DNA of 5,298 nucleotides from Weeksellaceae bacterium. GTDB taxonomy: Bacteria; Bacteroidota; Bacteroidia; Flavobacteriales; Weeksellaceae. The translations under genes were made by a program, and so were the position numbers. Below the pieces are notes generated by a model that had not been told where the DNA came from, ran no database searches, and worked only from the letters and a program-made list of their open reading frames with translations. The stretch spans positions 1 to 5,298 of the forward strand of contig JAKOOI010000486.1 in NCBI GenBank assembly GCA_022701475.1. Direction: 5' to 3'. Positions within the stretch are counted from its first letter, which is position 1, and each line of letters opens with the position of its first letter. Shown piece by piece: positions 1-5,298 of the stretch.

Positions 1-55
1 ATAGAGCATCTGCCTTCTAAGCAGACGGTCAAAGGTTCGAATCCTTTCGCGCTCA
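1..55 (+). tRNA. tRNA-Arg (anticodon TCT), 3' part
   Basis: The window opens inside a tRNA gene, so the 5' acceptor strand and most of the D arm are missing. The anticodon stem is TCTGC (9-13) paired with GCAGA (21-25). Its 7-base loop CTTCTAA (14-20) places the anticodon TCT at 16-18, which reads AGA arginine codons. A 5-base variable loop follows, then the T arm AAAGG / TTCGAAT / CCTTT (31-47), the 3' acceptor strand CGCGCTC (48-54) and discriminator A55. The next bases are CTT, so CCA is not encoded and must be added after transcription, as is common in Bacteroidetes. The acceptor strand predicts GAGCGCG as the missing 5' end. Confidence 0.95.
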
Positions 56-62
56 CTTTAAG

Positions 63-90
63 CCTCATAACTTTTGTTGTGAGGTTTTTT
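63..90 (+). terminator. Rho-independent terminator of the tRNA-Arg transcript
   Basis: CCTCATAAC (63-71) pairs with GTTGTGAGG (76-84), giving nine pairs with one G-U wobble around a TTTT loop. A run of six T (85-90) and then GTTTTT follow. It lies eight bases after the tRNA, where a terminator is expected. Confidence 0.85.
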
Positions 91-166
91 GTTTTTAACA
101 GGAAGAAATATTATGATTTTTAAAATCAATCTAATGGCAGGATCAATTCAAATTCAGTGAATAGAT

Positions 167-199
167 AAACCTAACGGGTTTTAAAAACCCTTTAGGTTT
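167..199. terminator. Long imperfect palindrome, probable bidirectional terminator
   Basis: AAACCTAACGGGTTTT (167-182) is complementary to AAAACCCTTTAGGTTT (184-199) with a single mismatch near the middle. The hairpin looks the same from either strand. It lies between two converging transcripts, the tRNA-Arg on + and the prmA-SH3-GNAT cluster on -, about 70 bases after the GNAT stop. No long pure T run follows on either side, so termination is inferred from position and stem strength. It resembles the AAACCT...AGGTTT palindromes that recur between genes in flavobacteria, and a shorter relative occurs at 4303-4317. Confidence 0.55.
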
Positions 200-271
200 G
201 TGACCGTTACTTTATTTTATTATCAGGAGAATTCCGGTTAGGATCCGAAACAAGAAGTCAGGAAATACCTA

Positions 272-862
272 TTACATCCGGTTGAGTTTAGCATACATTT
301 CCAGGCTGATGAATTTCCCGTCTTTTATTTCGCAGTCTTTCATGACGCCTTCAAGCTCAAAGCCAAGTTGTTTCATTACTTTTTTACTGTTGGCATTTTC
401 CGTTTCCACTACGGCTTCGATCCGGTGGACCGACATTTTCTGAAAGGCATATTCGCAGGCGGCAAGTCCCGCTTCGCTGATGATTCCCGATCCCCAGTAC
501 TGAGGCAGCAGCCAGTATCCCATTTCTGTTTTACGGTGTTCTTTACTCCGGTCGTTGAATCCGACAGCTCCCAGAAAGGTTTGATTTTTATGATCACAGA
601 CCGCCCACCAGATCCCTTTTTCTTCCCTCTCAATCGCAGCATACCAATCCATCTGTTCCTGCGCAGCTCCAAGGCTGTCATAGCTGACGCCGTAATGCCT
701 GATCACCTCCGGATGCGACAGTCCCTGATATACCGACCCGACATCCTCCTGCCGGAACCTCCGCAACACCAATCTTTCGGTTGCCAGCACCGGGAAAGGC
801 TGCTGTCGTTCCTTTGGTCCGGTAAAATTTCCGTCGGCCATTTTGAAGGTATTATGTTCCAT
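272..862 (-). CDS. GNAT family N-acetyltransferase, RimJ/RimL-like
   Basis: A 196-residue cytoplasmic enzyme predicted to move the acetyl group of acetyl-CoA to an amine. Relatives named RimJ/RimL acetylate N-termini of ribosomal proteins, but other members act on small molecules or antibiotics, so the substrate here is unknown. The domain starts with the typical ERLVLRRF strand (residues 29-36). The acetyl-CoA loop is seen in GYWLLPQYWGSGI (115-127, Q-x-x-G-x-G form), followed by the helix region ISEAGLAACEYAF. The late motif NANSKKVMKQLGF (156-168) is the usual cofactor and substrate helix. No membrane segment or signal peptide is visible. ATG at 862 is the longest start; an in-frame ATG at 841 (MADGNF) would also leave the domain intact. 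The gene follows the SH3 gene stop by 21 bp and is probably the last gene of the prmA transcript. Confidence 0.88.
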   Translation of the reverse strand: MEHNTFKMADGNFTGPKERQQPFPVLATERLVLRRFRQEDVGSVYQGLSHPEVIRHYGVSYDSLGAAQEQMDWYAAIEREEKGIWWAVCDHKNQTFLGAVGFNDRSKEHRKTEMGYWLLPQYWGSGIISEAGLAACEYAFQKMSVHRIEAVVETENANSKKVMKQLGFELEGVMKDCEIKDGKFISLEMYAKLNRM

Positions 863-883
863 GATACAGGTTAAGTGCTGCTT

Positions 884-1723
884 TTATTTCGGCTTATAGG
901 CCGTCCCGTCCCAGCGGTATGCTTTTGAGGATTTTTTCTTTTTTTCACGGTCTTTTTCATCCCTTTCCATTTCTTCCATTTTAAAAATGAAAGCATCGGG
1001 AATACCGCCTTTATCATTGGGAAAAATAAACTCTTCGTGATGGTAATACACATCGGCATCCCCTACGCTCATCAGCTGAGGCAGCGCCACCAGCTTTTTG
1101 CCGGTACAGAGAATATACTGGTCATACCCGGGAATGCCGCAGGCTTCACCGGAGACAGTGGCTTTCAGGATAAATTCTACATTCTTGAGCTTATGATTGC
1201 TTTCTACCATAAAAGTTCCATAGCTCAGGCTTTCTCCCGAACCCGTTTCAAAGGAAACCTCATCAAGTACGGCATTGCCTTCCATCATCCTGACGGCAGC
1301 GATGTTTTGCTGAATGGCCTCAGTGGGAAACTGCGGATCTTTTTTAGTTACGGTTTTCGTCAGGCCTAAAAGAAAGTCATACCCGTTCTTATTCCGGTAA
1401 CCGATGCAGAGATTTCCGCCCCAGACATAGCCTTCAGCATTTTTATCATTTTTCAGATAAGAAATTTTATACCAGTTTGCGGTTCTTTCACCCAGCTTCA
1501 GCACCGTTTCATCCTTTTTAAGAACCATTACCTGATGATTGGCCTGTAAGGAATCCAGAACGGGCGCATTCACACCGGGAGAACGGCGGATCCTGGTGCC
1601 GTCCGTAAATATCTTTTGAGGTTTATTTTCCTCAAAACTAAAGATCCCGTTGGCGTATACTTCTTGCTGCGCAGACAAAAGTTGTAAGGTCAGCAGAAAC
1701 AGGACGGTAAAAAAGGTTTTCAT
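884..1723 (-). CDS. Secreted SH3-like domain protein of unknown function
   Basis: A 279-residue protein with a textbook Sec signal peptide: MK, a hydrophobic core FFTVLFLLTLQLL, and a cleavage site LSA|QQ after about residue 18. There is no lipobox cysteine, so a periplasmic or secreted location is inferred. Residues about 38-106 look like a bacterial SH3 domain, with TRIRRSPG at the start, NWYKI in the middle and GYVWGG at the end. The middle part has cysteines in SGEACGIPGYDQYILC and is not recognised. A strongly charged stretch (EEMERDEKDREKKKK) precedes a closing YRWDGTAYKP. Bacterial SH3 domains often bind peptides or cell wall, but nothing here fixes a ligand. I chose ATG 1723 because it puts the signal peptide at the N-terminus. 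The longer frame from ATG 1741 directly follows the prmA stop and adds six polar residues. Probably co-transcribed with prmA. Confidence 0.85.
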   Translation of the reverse strand: MKTFFTVLFLLTLQLLSAQQEVYANGIFSFEENKPQKIFTDGTRIRRSPGVNAPVLDSLQANHQVMVLKKDETVLKLGERTANWYKISYLKNDKNAEGYVWGGNLCIGYRNKNGYDFLLGLTKTVTKKDPQFPTEAIQQNIAAVRMMEGNAVLDEVSFETGSGESLSYGTFMVESNHKLKNVEFILKATVSGEACGIPGYDQYILCTGKKLVALPQLMSVGDADVYYHHEEFIFPNDKGGIPDAFIFKMEEMERDEKDREKKKKSSKAYRWDGTAYKPK

Positions 1724-1741
1724 ATTACTATTCTGTGGCAT

Positions 1742-2569
1742 TTATTTTTCGAGAAGCAGGCTTACCCACTCTTCCCTTTGCAGCTGCTTTTTAAGCTCCA
1801 GCCCGTTTTCTTTGCAGACTTCCAGAATATCGTCCACATCGAAGAAGCAGAGTCCCGACAGCAGAAGTTTACCGCCGTCGTTCAGTACGGTAACATAGAC
1901 CGGGATATCTGAAATCAGTATATTCCTTTTGATATTGGCGAGAATAATATCGTAGTTTTCGTTTCCGAGGTTTTCGGCGGTTCCCAGTTCAATGTCCAGT
2001 TCCACATTATTCCGTGCGGCATTTTCCTTTGAGTTTTCCACCGACCATTCGTCGATGTCGATGGCTTTGGTTTCCCCGGCGCCGTTCTGTTTGGCGTAAA
2101 TAGCCAGTACGGAAGTCCCGCAGCCCATATCCAGTACTTTCTTCCCGCTAAAATCAATGTCCATCATCTGCTGGATCATCAGATGGGTCGTCGGGTGATG
2201 GCCTGTTCCGAAAGACATTTTCGGCTGGATGACGATTTCGTGCATTCCCGGTACCGACTGGTGGAATTCGGCACGGATCAGCACTTTATCATCAATGTTA
2301 ATCGGCTCGAAGTTTTTCTCCCATTCTTCGTTCCAGTTGATGTTGGGCATTTCTTTGAAGGTATATTCGATTTTTACTTCATCATTTTTAAAAAGCGGCA
2401 AGGCCTTCAGTTCTTCTTCATTGAAAAGGTCTTTCTGGATATATCCTAAAATCCCTTCCAGCTCTTCGGTGAAGCTGTCGAAACCGATCTGTATCAGTTC
2501 GGCCATCAGGATCTCGTTCCATGGCTGAAGCGGGGTGATTCTGAAATCGAATTCTAAATAATTTTGCAT
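1742..2569 (-). CDS. prmA: Ribosomal protein L11 methyltransferase
   Basis: PrmA uses S-adenosylmethionine to methylate amino groups of ribosomal protein L11 (uL11) in the cytoplasm. The 275-residue length is close to the usual family size. The N-terminal substrate-recognition region (about 1-95) contains NWNEEWEKNFEPI (78-90). The family signature FGTGHHPTT (120-128) leads into the class I methyltransferase fold. SAM motif I is VLDMGCGTSVLAI (145-157), the acidic residues after strand 2 lie in AIDIDEWSVEN (169-179), and ILANIKRNIL (209-218) is the equivalent of the catalytic-site (N/D)PPY-like loop. The C-terminal LLLSGL (235-240) is also typical. ATG at 2569 fits the N-terminal family sequence and lies just downstream of a promoter element. 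No Shine-Dalgarno sequence is seen, which is normal for the phylum. It is the first gene of a tight three-gene cluster. Confidence 0.96.
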   Translation of the reverse strand: MQNYLEFDFRITPLQPWNEILMAELIQIGFDSFTEELEGILGYIQKDLFNEEELKALPLFKNDEVKIEYTFKEMPNINWNEEWEKNFEPINIDDKVLIRAEFHQSVPGMHEIVIQPKMSFGTGHHPTTHLMIQQMMDIDFSGKKVLDMGCGTSVLAIYAKQNGAGETKAIDIDEWSVENSKENAARNNVELDIELGTAENLGNENYDIILANIKRNILISDIPVYVTVLNDGGKLLLSGLCFFDVDDILEVCKENGLELKKQLQREEWVSLLLEK

Positions 2570-2584
2570 GTGAATAATTTACTG

Positions 2585-2592
2585 CAAAAATA
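2585..2592 (-). promoter_or_regulatory. Promoter -7 element ahead of prmA
   Basis: On the - strand this reads TATTTTTG, a full match to the Bacteroidetes -7 consensus TAnnTTTG. It ends 15 bases before the prmA ATG, so the leader would be short. No clear -33 TTG is visible at the usual spacing, and the surroundings are extremely AT-rich, so a chance match is possible. Confidence 0.5.
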
Positions 2593-2659
2593 AATATTTA
2601 AAAATTGAATTTTTAAAATTGCCGTATTAAATTGAGGATTGATGTTTTTACGTTTTTAG

Positions 2660-3020
2660 AAATGAAATAAGCCGGATGAAATTTAACACATAAGACACAT
2701 TAGATATTAGATTGATGATGCTTTGAAAATATTTCAGAACACATGAGAAGGAAAATTAAAGATTTTCAATTGAATCAGGGTTGCTTAAATAACCGGAAAA
2801 TTTCAACCGCAAGAGGGTCAAAAGACATCCATTCTATATAAAAAAGCGGCATTGACTCATGCTGATAAGCAGCTGATAGCAATTAGCTTTTTGCTGTTTA
2901 AAATCACCATTTTAAAATTCAAAAACGTATTATTAAATTATTTCAAGTACTCAAAAGCGCATAAAAGTTAAAAAAATCAAATATTTTTTATAGTCCCATA
3001 AATCTAAGGAACAGCTTTCC
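2660..3020. other. AT-rich intergenic stretch with no gene
   Basis: I see no credible coding frame on either strand. The text is low in GC and includes phrases that look like worn copies of flavobacterial intergenic repeats: AACACATAAGACACATTAG (2684-2702), AACCGCAAGAGGGTCAAAAG (2806-2825) and a GCTGATAAGCAGCTGATAGC stretch near 2860-2880. The family assignment is from memory of similar genomes and is not proven by repetition inside this window. Confidence 0.35.
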
Positions 3021-3050
3021 GATGGCTGAGCGGAGCCGAAGCCACCCATC
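3021..3050. repeat. GC-rich palindromic intergenic repeat
   Basis: TGGCT (3023-3027) pairs with AGCCA (3040-3044), flanked by GATGG (3021-3025) and CCATC (3046-3050), which can pair as an alternative outer stem. The core GGCTGAGCGGAGCCGAAGCC stands out as GC-rich in AT-rich surroundings. It resembles the GGCT-GAGCG...GAAGCC palindromes scattered between genes in Bacteroidetes. The adjacent 3051-3081 segment, with CCGTG, CCGTGG and ATCTGTAGGG, resembles another common repeat phrase of the phylum. Only one copy of each is present here. Confidence 0.45.
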
Positions 3051-3138
3051 ATCCGTGAAAACCCGTGGAATCTGTAGGGAATATGAATATGGCCAACGTT
3101 GATTTATACCTGACGCGAAATCTTCCCATCCATGCCAT

Positions 3139-3224
3139 AGCCCGGATAGCAACGGTTACCCCACAGCAGGCGGAGGCTTTAGCAGCGGCGCGAGGAGTAA
3201 GAGTGGATAGCCGGAAACAGCTCC
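3139..3224 (+). ncRNA. Structured RNA candidate, Flavo-1-like
   Basis: The ends of this segment match the pattern I recall for the flavobacterial Flavo-1 RNA motif: AGCCC(C/G)GAT...G at the 5' end and GTGGATAGC(C/G)GGA...AGCTCC at the 3' end. A consistent fold can be drawn. AGC (3139-3141) pairs with GCT (3220-3222), and CCGG (3142-3145) with CCGG (3211-3214), leaving a bulge AAACA. After an internal loop, TTACCCC (3156-3162) pairs with GGAGTAA (3194-3200) with one mismatch. The tip is GC-rich and variable. An alternative pairing, CGGTTA (3153-3158) with TAGCCG (3208-3213), is also possible. The function of this class is unknown to me. The family name is a recollection, not a model hit. No promoter was found directly upstream on +. 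Confidence 0.5.
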
Positions 3225-3233
3225 TTATAATTA

Positions 3234-3289
3234 TGAGTGACGAGTAATGAGTGATGGGTGATAGTTGATGGTTCATGGTTCATGGTTGA
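3234..3289. repeat. Tandem heptamer array, eight degenerate units
   Basis: Eight units of exactly seven bases run without a gap. The consensus is TGRKTSA; T at position 5 and A at position 7 are invariant. The first unit is TGAGTGA, units 6 and 7 are TGGTTCA, and the last is TGGTTGA. Variation is ordered along the array: units 1-3 carry A at position 3 and units 4-8 carry G, while units 1-4 carry G at position 4 and units 5-8 carry T. This looks like stepwise duplication. The array lies ten bases after the Flavo-1-like candidate and ends in a TTTTTT run. Confidence 0.8.
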
Positions 3290-3333
3290 TTTTTTATAGA
3301 ATTTTGTATTTTGTGAACCGTTTGTAATAAAAT

Positions 3334-3353
3334 AAGCGGACCGGAGCCCGCTT
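3334..3353 (-). terminator. Probable terminator of the SDR gene
   Basis: AAGCGG (3334-3339) pairs with CCGCTT (3348-3353) around an 8-base loop. Read on the - strand, the stem is followed by ATTTTATTA, a broken T-rich tail. It lies about 70 bases after the SDR stop, so termination of that gene is the likely role. The interrupted T tract makes it a modest terminator. Confidence 0.55.
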
Positions 3354-3367
3354 TAATATACGATCAG

Positions 3368-3387
3368 GTTCTTCAGGAAGAACTTTT
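3368..3387 (+). terminator. Weak hairpin with short T run
   Basis: GTTCTT (3368-3373) and AAGAAC (3378-3383) form a six-pair stem around CAGG, followed by TTTT on the + strand. No + strand gene is known to end here. It could end a transcript from the RNA candidate upstream, or simply be a hairpin in the SDR 3' untranslated region. Confidence 0.25.
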
Positions 3388-3421
3388 GAACCGAAATTTT
3401 ACACTTTGAATTTTAACCCGG

Positions 3422-4135
3422 TTACGGATTGGTGGAAAAGATAGATCCGTTGGCAATGAGTGCCCTTCTGTTCATTTTCAGGATGTCGCGTACCCATTCT
3501 GCAAAGTCTTCCGGCTGAAGGACTTTGTCCGGGTTCCCGTCGGTAAGGCCGCCCTGGATGGACATATCGGAAGCAATCGTGCTCGGCGTCAGGGTAATGA
3601 CGCGGATGTTCTGCTTTCTCCATTCCGCCATCATCGACTGTGAAAGGGAAACCACGGCTGCCTTTGAAGCTGCATAAGCCGACATGTTGGGACCGCCTTT
3701 CAGCCCTGCCGTTGAAGCCACATTGATGACATCGCCTTCGCCTTTAGCTTTCATGTACGGGTGAGCTGCTTTTGCCGCATAGTATACCCCAAACAGGTTG
3801 GTTTTGATGACCTGCTCCCAGGTTTCGGAAGGCATTTCTTCAATAGACCCGAAGTCACCGATTCCGGCATTGTTGATCAGGATATCGATTCCTCCCAGCT
3901 GTTCCGCAAGCGACTCGATGCCTGCTTTTACATGGATTTCATTATCGATGCTGAAAACCGCGTATGCCGCTTTCACGCCCAGCTTCTGGATTTCATCAAC
4001 CGCCATTTTAAGGTTTTCTTCATTTCTTCCTGCAATTCCGATGTTGACGCCTTCTGCCGCCAGTGCCAGTGCCACCGCTTTTCCCAGTCCTCTTCCGCCG
4101 CCGGTAATCACAGCATTTTTTCCGTTGATGTTCAT
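3422..4135 (-). CDS. Short-chain dehydrogenase/reductase, FabG-like
   Basis: A 237-residue cytoplasmic NAD(P)-dependent oxidoreductase of the classical SDR family, often labelled 3-ketoacyl-ACP reductase; the true substrate cannot be read from sequence. The Rossmann motif TGGGRGLG is at residues 11-18, NNAG at 88-91, and the structural Asn in KTNLFG at 113. The catalytic Ser141 lies in VASTAG, and Tyr154 and Lys158 in YAASK, so the active site is complete. The Arg of GIAGRNEE (37) after the second strand suggests NADP(H). The C-terminus FSTNP is intact and the length is typical of the family. I chose ATG 4135 (MNINGKN) because it starts the fold directly and follows an A-rich leader and a -7 element. 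A longer in-frame start at 4288 would add 51 residues of translated repeat and would begin upstream of the promoter element. It appears to be a single-gene transcript. Confidence 0.93.
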   Translation of the reverse strand: MNINGKNAVITGGGRGLGKAVALALAAEGVNIGIAGRNEENLKMAVDEIQKLGVKAAYAVFSIDNEIHVKAGIESLAEQLGGIDILINNAGIGDFGSIEEMPSETWEQVIKTNLFGVYYAAKAAHPYMKAKGEGDVINVASTAGLKGGPNMSAYAASKAAVVSLSQSMMAEWRKQNIRVITLTPSTIASDMSIQGGLTDGNPDKVLQPEDFAEWVRDILKMNRRALIANGSIFSTNP

Positions 4136-4161
4136 TTCTAAGATTTTTTTATTTGTACCGG

Positions 4162-4169
4162 CAAATTTA
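4162..4169 (-). promoter_or_regulatory. Promoter -7 element of the SDR gene
   Basis: On the - strand this reads TAAATTTG, an exact match to the Bacteroidetes consensus TAnnTTTG. It ends 26 bases before the chosen ATG, with an A-rich leader (AAATAAAAAAAT) between. A CTG about 20 bases upstream is the nearest thing to the -33 TTG. It supports the start at 4135 over the upstream ATG at 4288. Confidence 0.65.
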
Positions 4170-4242
4170 CGAAAGATGATCGGGAAATACAGTCCGCAGG
4201 AGATATGGTGACGATTGATATAATAAATGTGTAAATTTTTAA

Positions 4243-4266
4243 GGTTGAGATTTAGATTTAGGTTTA
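4243..4266. repeat. Short hexamer tandem repeat
   Basis: Four six-base units follow each other: GGTTGA, GATTTA, GATTTA, GGTTTA. Read in frame on the - strand they encode the LNLNLN run at the start of the over-long SDR frame. The last unit also begins a hairpin (4261-4281) in which GGTTTAGTTT pairs with AAATTAAACC. Confidence 0.6.
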
Positions 4267-4302
4267 GTTTAAAATTAAACCGATCCAAAAGCGTTCAATG
4301 CT

Positions 4303-4317
4303 AAACCTTCAAGGTTT
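4303..4317. repeat. Short palindrome AAACCTTCAAGGTTT
   Basis: AAACCTT (4303-4309) and AAGGTTT (4311-4317) are perfect inverted copies around one base. It shares the AAACCT/AGGTTT ends of the larger palindrome at 167-199 and may be a reduced member of the same intergenic family. It has no obvious terminator tail. Confidence 0.45.
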
Positions 4318-4329
4318 GTCGTTCAGTTA

Positions 4330-4365
4330 TTAAAAATCAAAACCGGCCCAAAAGCGGGCCGGTTT
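4330..4365 (-). terminator. Strong terminator of the metallophosphoesterase gene
   Basis: AAACCGGCCC (4340-4349) and GGGCCGGTTT (4356-4365) form a perfect ten-pair GC-rich stem around a six-base loop. Read on the - strand, the stem runs into TTTTGATTTTTAA. It begins 31 bases after the phosphoesterase stop codon. It also shields the SDR promoter from read-through. Confidence 0.9.
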
Positions 4366-4395
4366 CCATTGAAAGTATAGTAAAAAATGAAAAAA

Positions 4396-5298
4396 TCAAG
4401 GAATGATGATCTGGTTCTGCACCTCAAACTCTTCCGTTGCGGAAAAGGTATTGCCATACATATCCGTTGCCCTTACCTCAACTTTATGTTTTCCTAAGGA
4501 AAGTTTCTTCGGGAACTCGCCGGTCCAGATATGCCTGGACATTTCCGGATTGGAAGGCCTTCTTCCGGCCATCATGGTTTTTGCAGTATCCCATTTGTAA
4601 ACTGAGGTGACAAAACCCGGATCTACGGTTTCGTCATACTGCATGTCTTCCCACTTATCGCCGTCGATCCTGTATTCCACCTTGTCTTTTCTGCTCCCTA
4701 TGAAGAAATTGGCCAGTACTTTGGCAGATGTTTTTGAAGGAAACGGGACTACTTCCGGAACGGAAAGGCTGATCTGGTAGTCCTCCGGTTTTCCTGCGGT
4801 TTTGTATCTGACCTTGTATTCATTATCGCTGAAGCTGATGAAGGAGTATCCTTTTGCGGTACCGTCCCTCATGGTAGAAGTCGGCAGTCCCAGGTCATCG
4901 GAAGTTCCGGACCACCAGTCGCCGCAGGTAGTTCCCACATTATACTCGTGAAGGTCTTTGGAGCCGTTCCATCCGGCTTCCTTACCGTAAAACAGCTGCT
5001 GCTGGATGTGGGTATGCGCCGACAAAAGCAAAGCATTCTTGAAAGGAGCCAGGTTATCGAATAATTTCTGACGGTCGGAATTCCTGAAATTATCTTCGTT
5101 TTTGTGCTCTAAGGGAATATGAAAAGAAACGACGATCAGTTTATTTTTATCCACCAGCTTCAGGTCGTTCTCAATGAACTTCAGCTGGTCTTCACGGAAG
5201 CCGCCCCAATAGCCTTTGCCGTCGCGCGGATCCGGGTACAGGATATCGTCCAGCACCATGAAATGGACGTTTCCGTAATTAAATGAATAATTGGCCGG
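4396..5298 (-). CDS. Calcineurin-like metallophosphoesterase, 5' end outside the window
   Basis: The last 300 residues of a calcineurin-fold phosphoesterase that would use a two-metal centre to cleave phosphate esters; the substrate is unknown. The frame runs open to the window edge, and the edge-proximal sequence YSFNYGNVHFMVLDD is typical internal family sequence, so the ATG at 5259 is an internal methionine and not the start. Metal-ligand motifs visible are VVSFHIPL and LSAHTH, the latter in place of the usual G-H-x-H. The earlier metal motifs (DxH, GDxxD, GNHE) must lie upstream, outside the window. GTTCGDWWSG is typical of the large Bacteroidetes members. The C-terminal part, with EYRIDGDKWEDM and LGKHKVEVRATDMYGN, looks like the beta-rich C-terminal domain paired with this enzyme in the phylum. 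Relatives are usually exported, but the N-terminus is not visible here. It ends with TGA and a strong terminator. Confidence 0.9.
   Translation of the reverse strand, partial: PANYSFNYGNVHFMVLDDILYPDPRDGKGYWGGFREDQLKFIENDLKLVDKNKLIVVSFHIPLEHKNEDNFRNSDRQKLFDNLAPFKNALLLSAHTHIQQQLFYGKEAGWNGSKDLHEYNVGTTCGDWWSGTSDDLGLPTSTMRDGTAKGYSFISFSDNEYKVRYKTAGKPEDYQISLSVPEVVPFPSKTSAKVLANFFIGSRKDKVEYRIDGDKWEDMQYDETVDPGFVTSVYKWDTAKTMMAGRRPSNPEMSRHIWTGEFPKKLSLGKHKVEVRATDMYGNTFSATEEFEVQNQIIIP

Noticed and set aside
113..160. 15-codon frame after the tRNA terminator
   Set aside because: Too short, with no ribosome-binding or promoter evidence and no recognisable peptide.
1..199. Integration site of a mobile element at the tRNA 3' end
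   Set aside because: There is no integrase and no second copy of the tRNA 3' end within the window; the tRNA is followed by its own terminator and ordinary genes.
368..874. 168-codon open frame on + opposite the GNAT gene
   Set aside because: It is an antisense shadow of a gene with clear GNAT motifs; its own translation shows no domain.
3065..3247. 60-codon open frame on + starting with GTG
   Set aside because: It lies across the structured-RNA candidate and runs into the heptamer array where it stops. It has no recognisable domain, no promoter element and no start context, so it is most likely chance translation of repeat/RNA sequence.
3049..3276. 75-codon open frame on - starting in the heptamers
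   Set aside because: The N-terminus is simply the heptamer array translated, and the rest is antisense to the RNA candidate.
3234..3289. CRISPR array
   Set aside because: The repeats are contiguous 7-mers with no spacers, and no cas gene is present.
3761..4211. Two long + frames opposite the SDR gene
   Set aside because: They overlap each other and the fully supported SDR on the other strand, and have no family features.

Overview
The window looks like ordinary chromosome from a flavobacterium, most like the Chryseobacterium group. The grounds are: moderately AT-rich DNA; a tRNA gene without encoded CCA; starts that lack Shine-Dalgarno sequences but have A/T-rich leaders; good matches to the Bacteroidetes promoter element TAnnTTTG; a signal peptide ending in S-A-Q; and intergenic DNA full of the degenerate repeats typical of this group. 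The genus is an inference from style, not from a marker gene.

Layout. Bases 1-55 are the 3' part of a tRNA-Arg(TCT) on the + strand, followed by its terminator (63-90) and a long imperfect palindrome (167-199). All protein genes lie on the - strand. In the direction of transcription, a three-gene cluster starts with prmA (2569-1742, ribosomal protein L11 methyltransferase), continues with a secreted SH3-like protein of unknown function (1723-884), and ends with a RimJ/RimL-like GNAT acetyltransferase (862-272). The spacings (18 and 21 bp) suggest one transcript from a promoter just ahead of prmA. The 167-199 palindrome lies where this cluster and the tRNA transcript converge.

Bases 2570-3421 hold no convincing gene. 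They contain the prmA promoter element, degenerate intergenic repeats, a palindromic repeat (3021-3050), a structured-RNA candidate resembling the Flavo-1 motif (about 3139-3224), an eight-unit heptamer array (3234-3289) and the likely terminator of the next gene (3334-3353).

Upstream of that is a complete FabG-like short-chain dehydrogenase/reductase (4135-3422) with its own promoter element. Its start must be placed well inside the longest open frame, because the extra N-terminus is translated hexamer repeat. Bases 4136-4395 hold the SDR promoter, hexamer repeats, two palindromes and the strong terminator (4340-4365) of the last gene. That gene, a calcineurin-like metallophosphoesterase (4396-5298), is cut by the window edge.

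How the genes fit together. PrmA methylates a ribosomal protein and the RimJ/RimL-like enzyme may acetylate a protein N-terminus, so the cluster may have a loose translation theme, but the secreted SH3 protein does not obviously belong to it. The SDR and the phosphoesterase appear to be separate transcription units. I found no defence system, mobile element, CRISPR array or clearly new multigene system. The most unusual material is the repeat/RNA cluster between prmA and the SDR gene.
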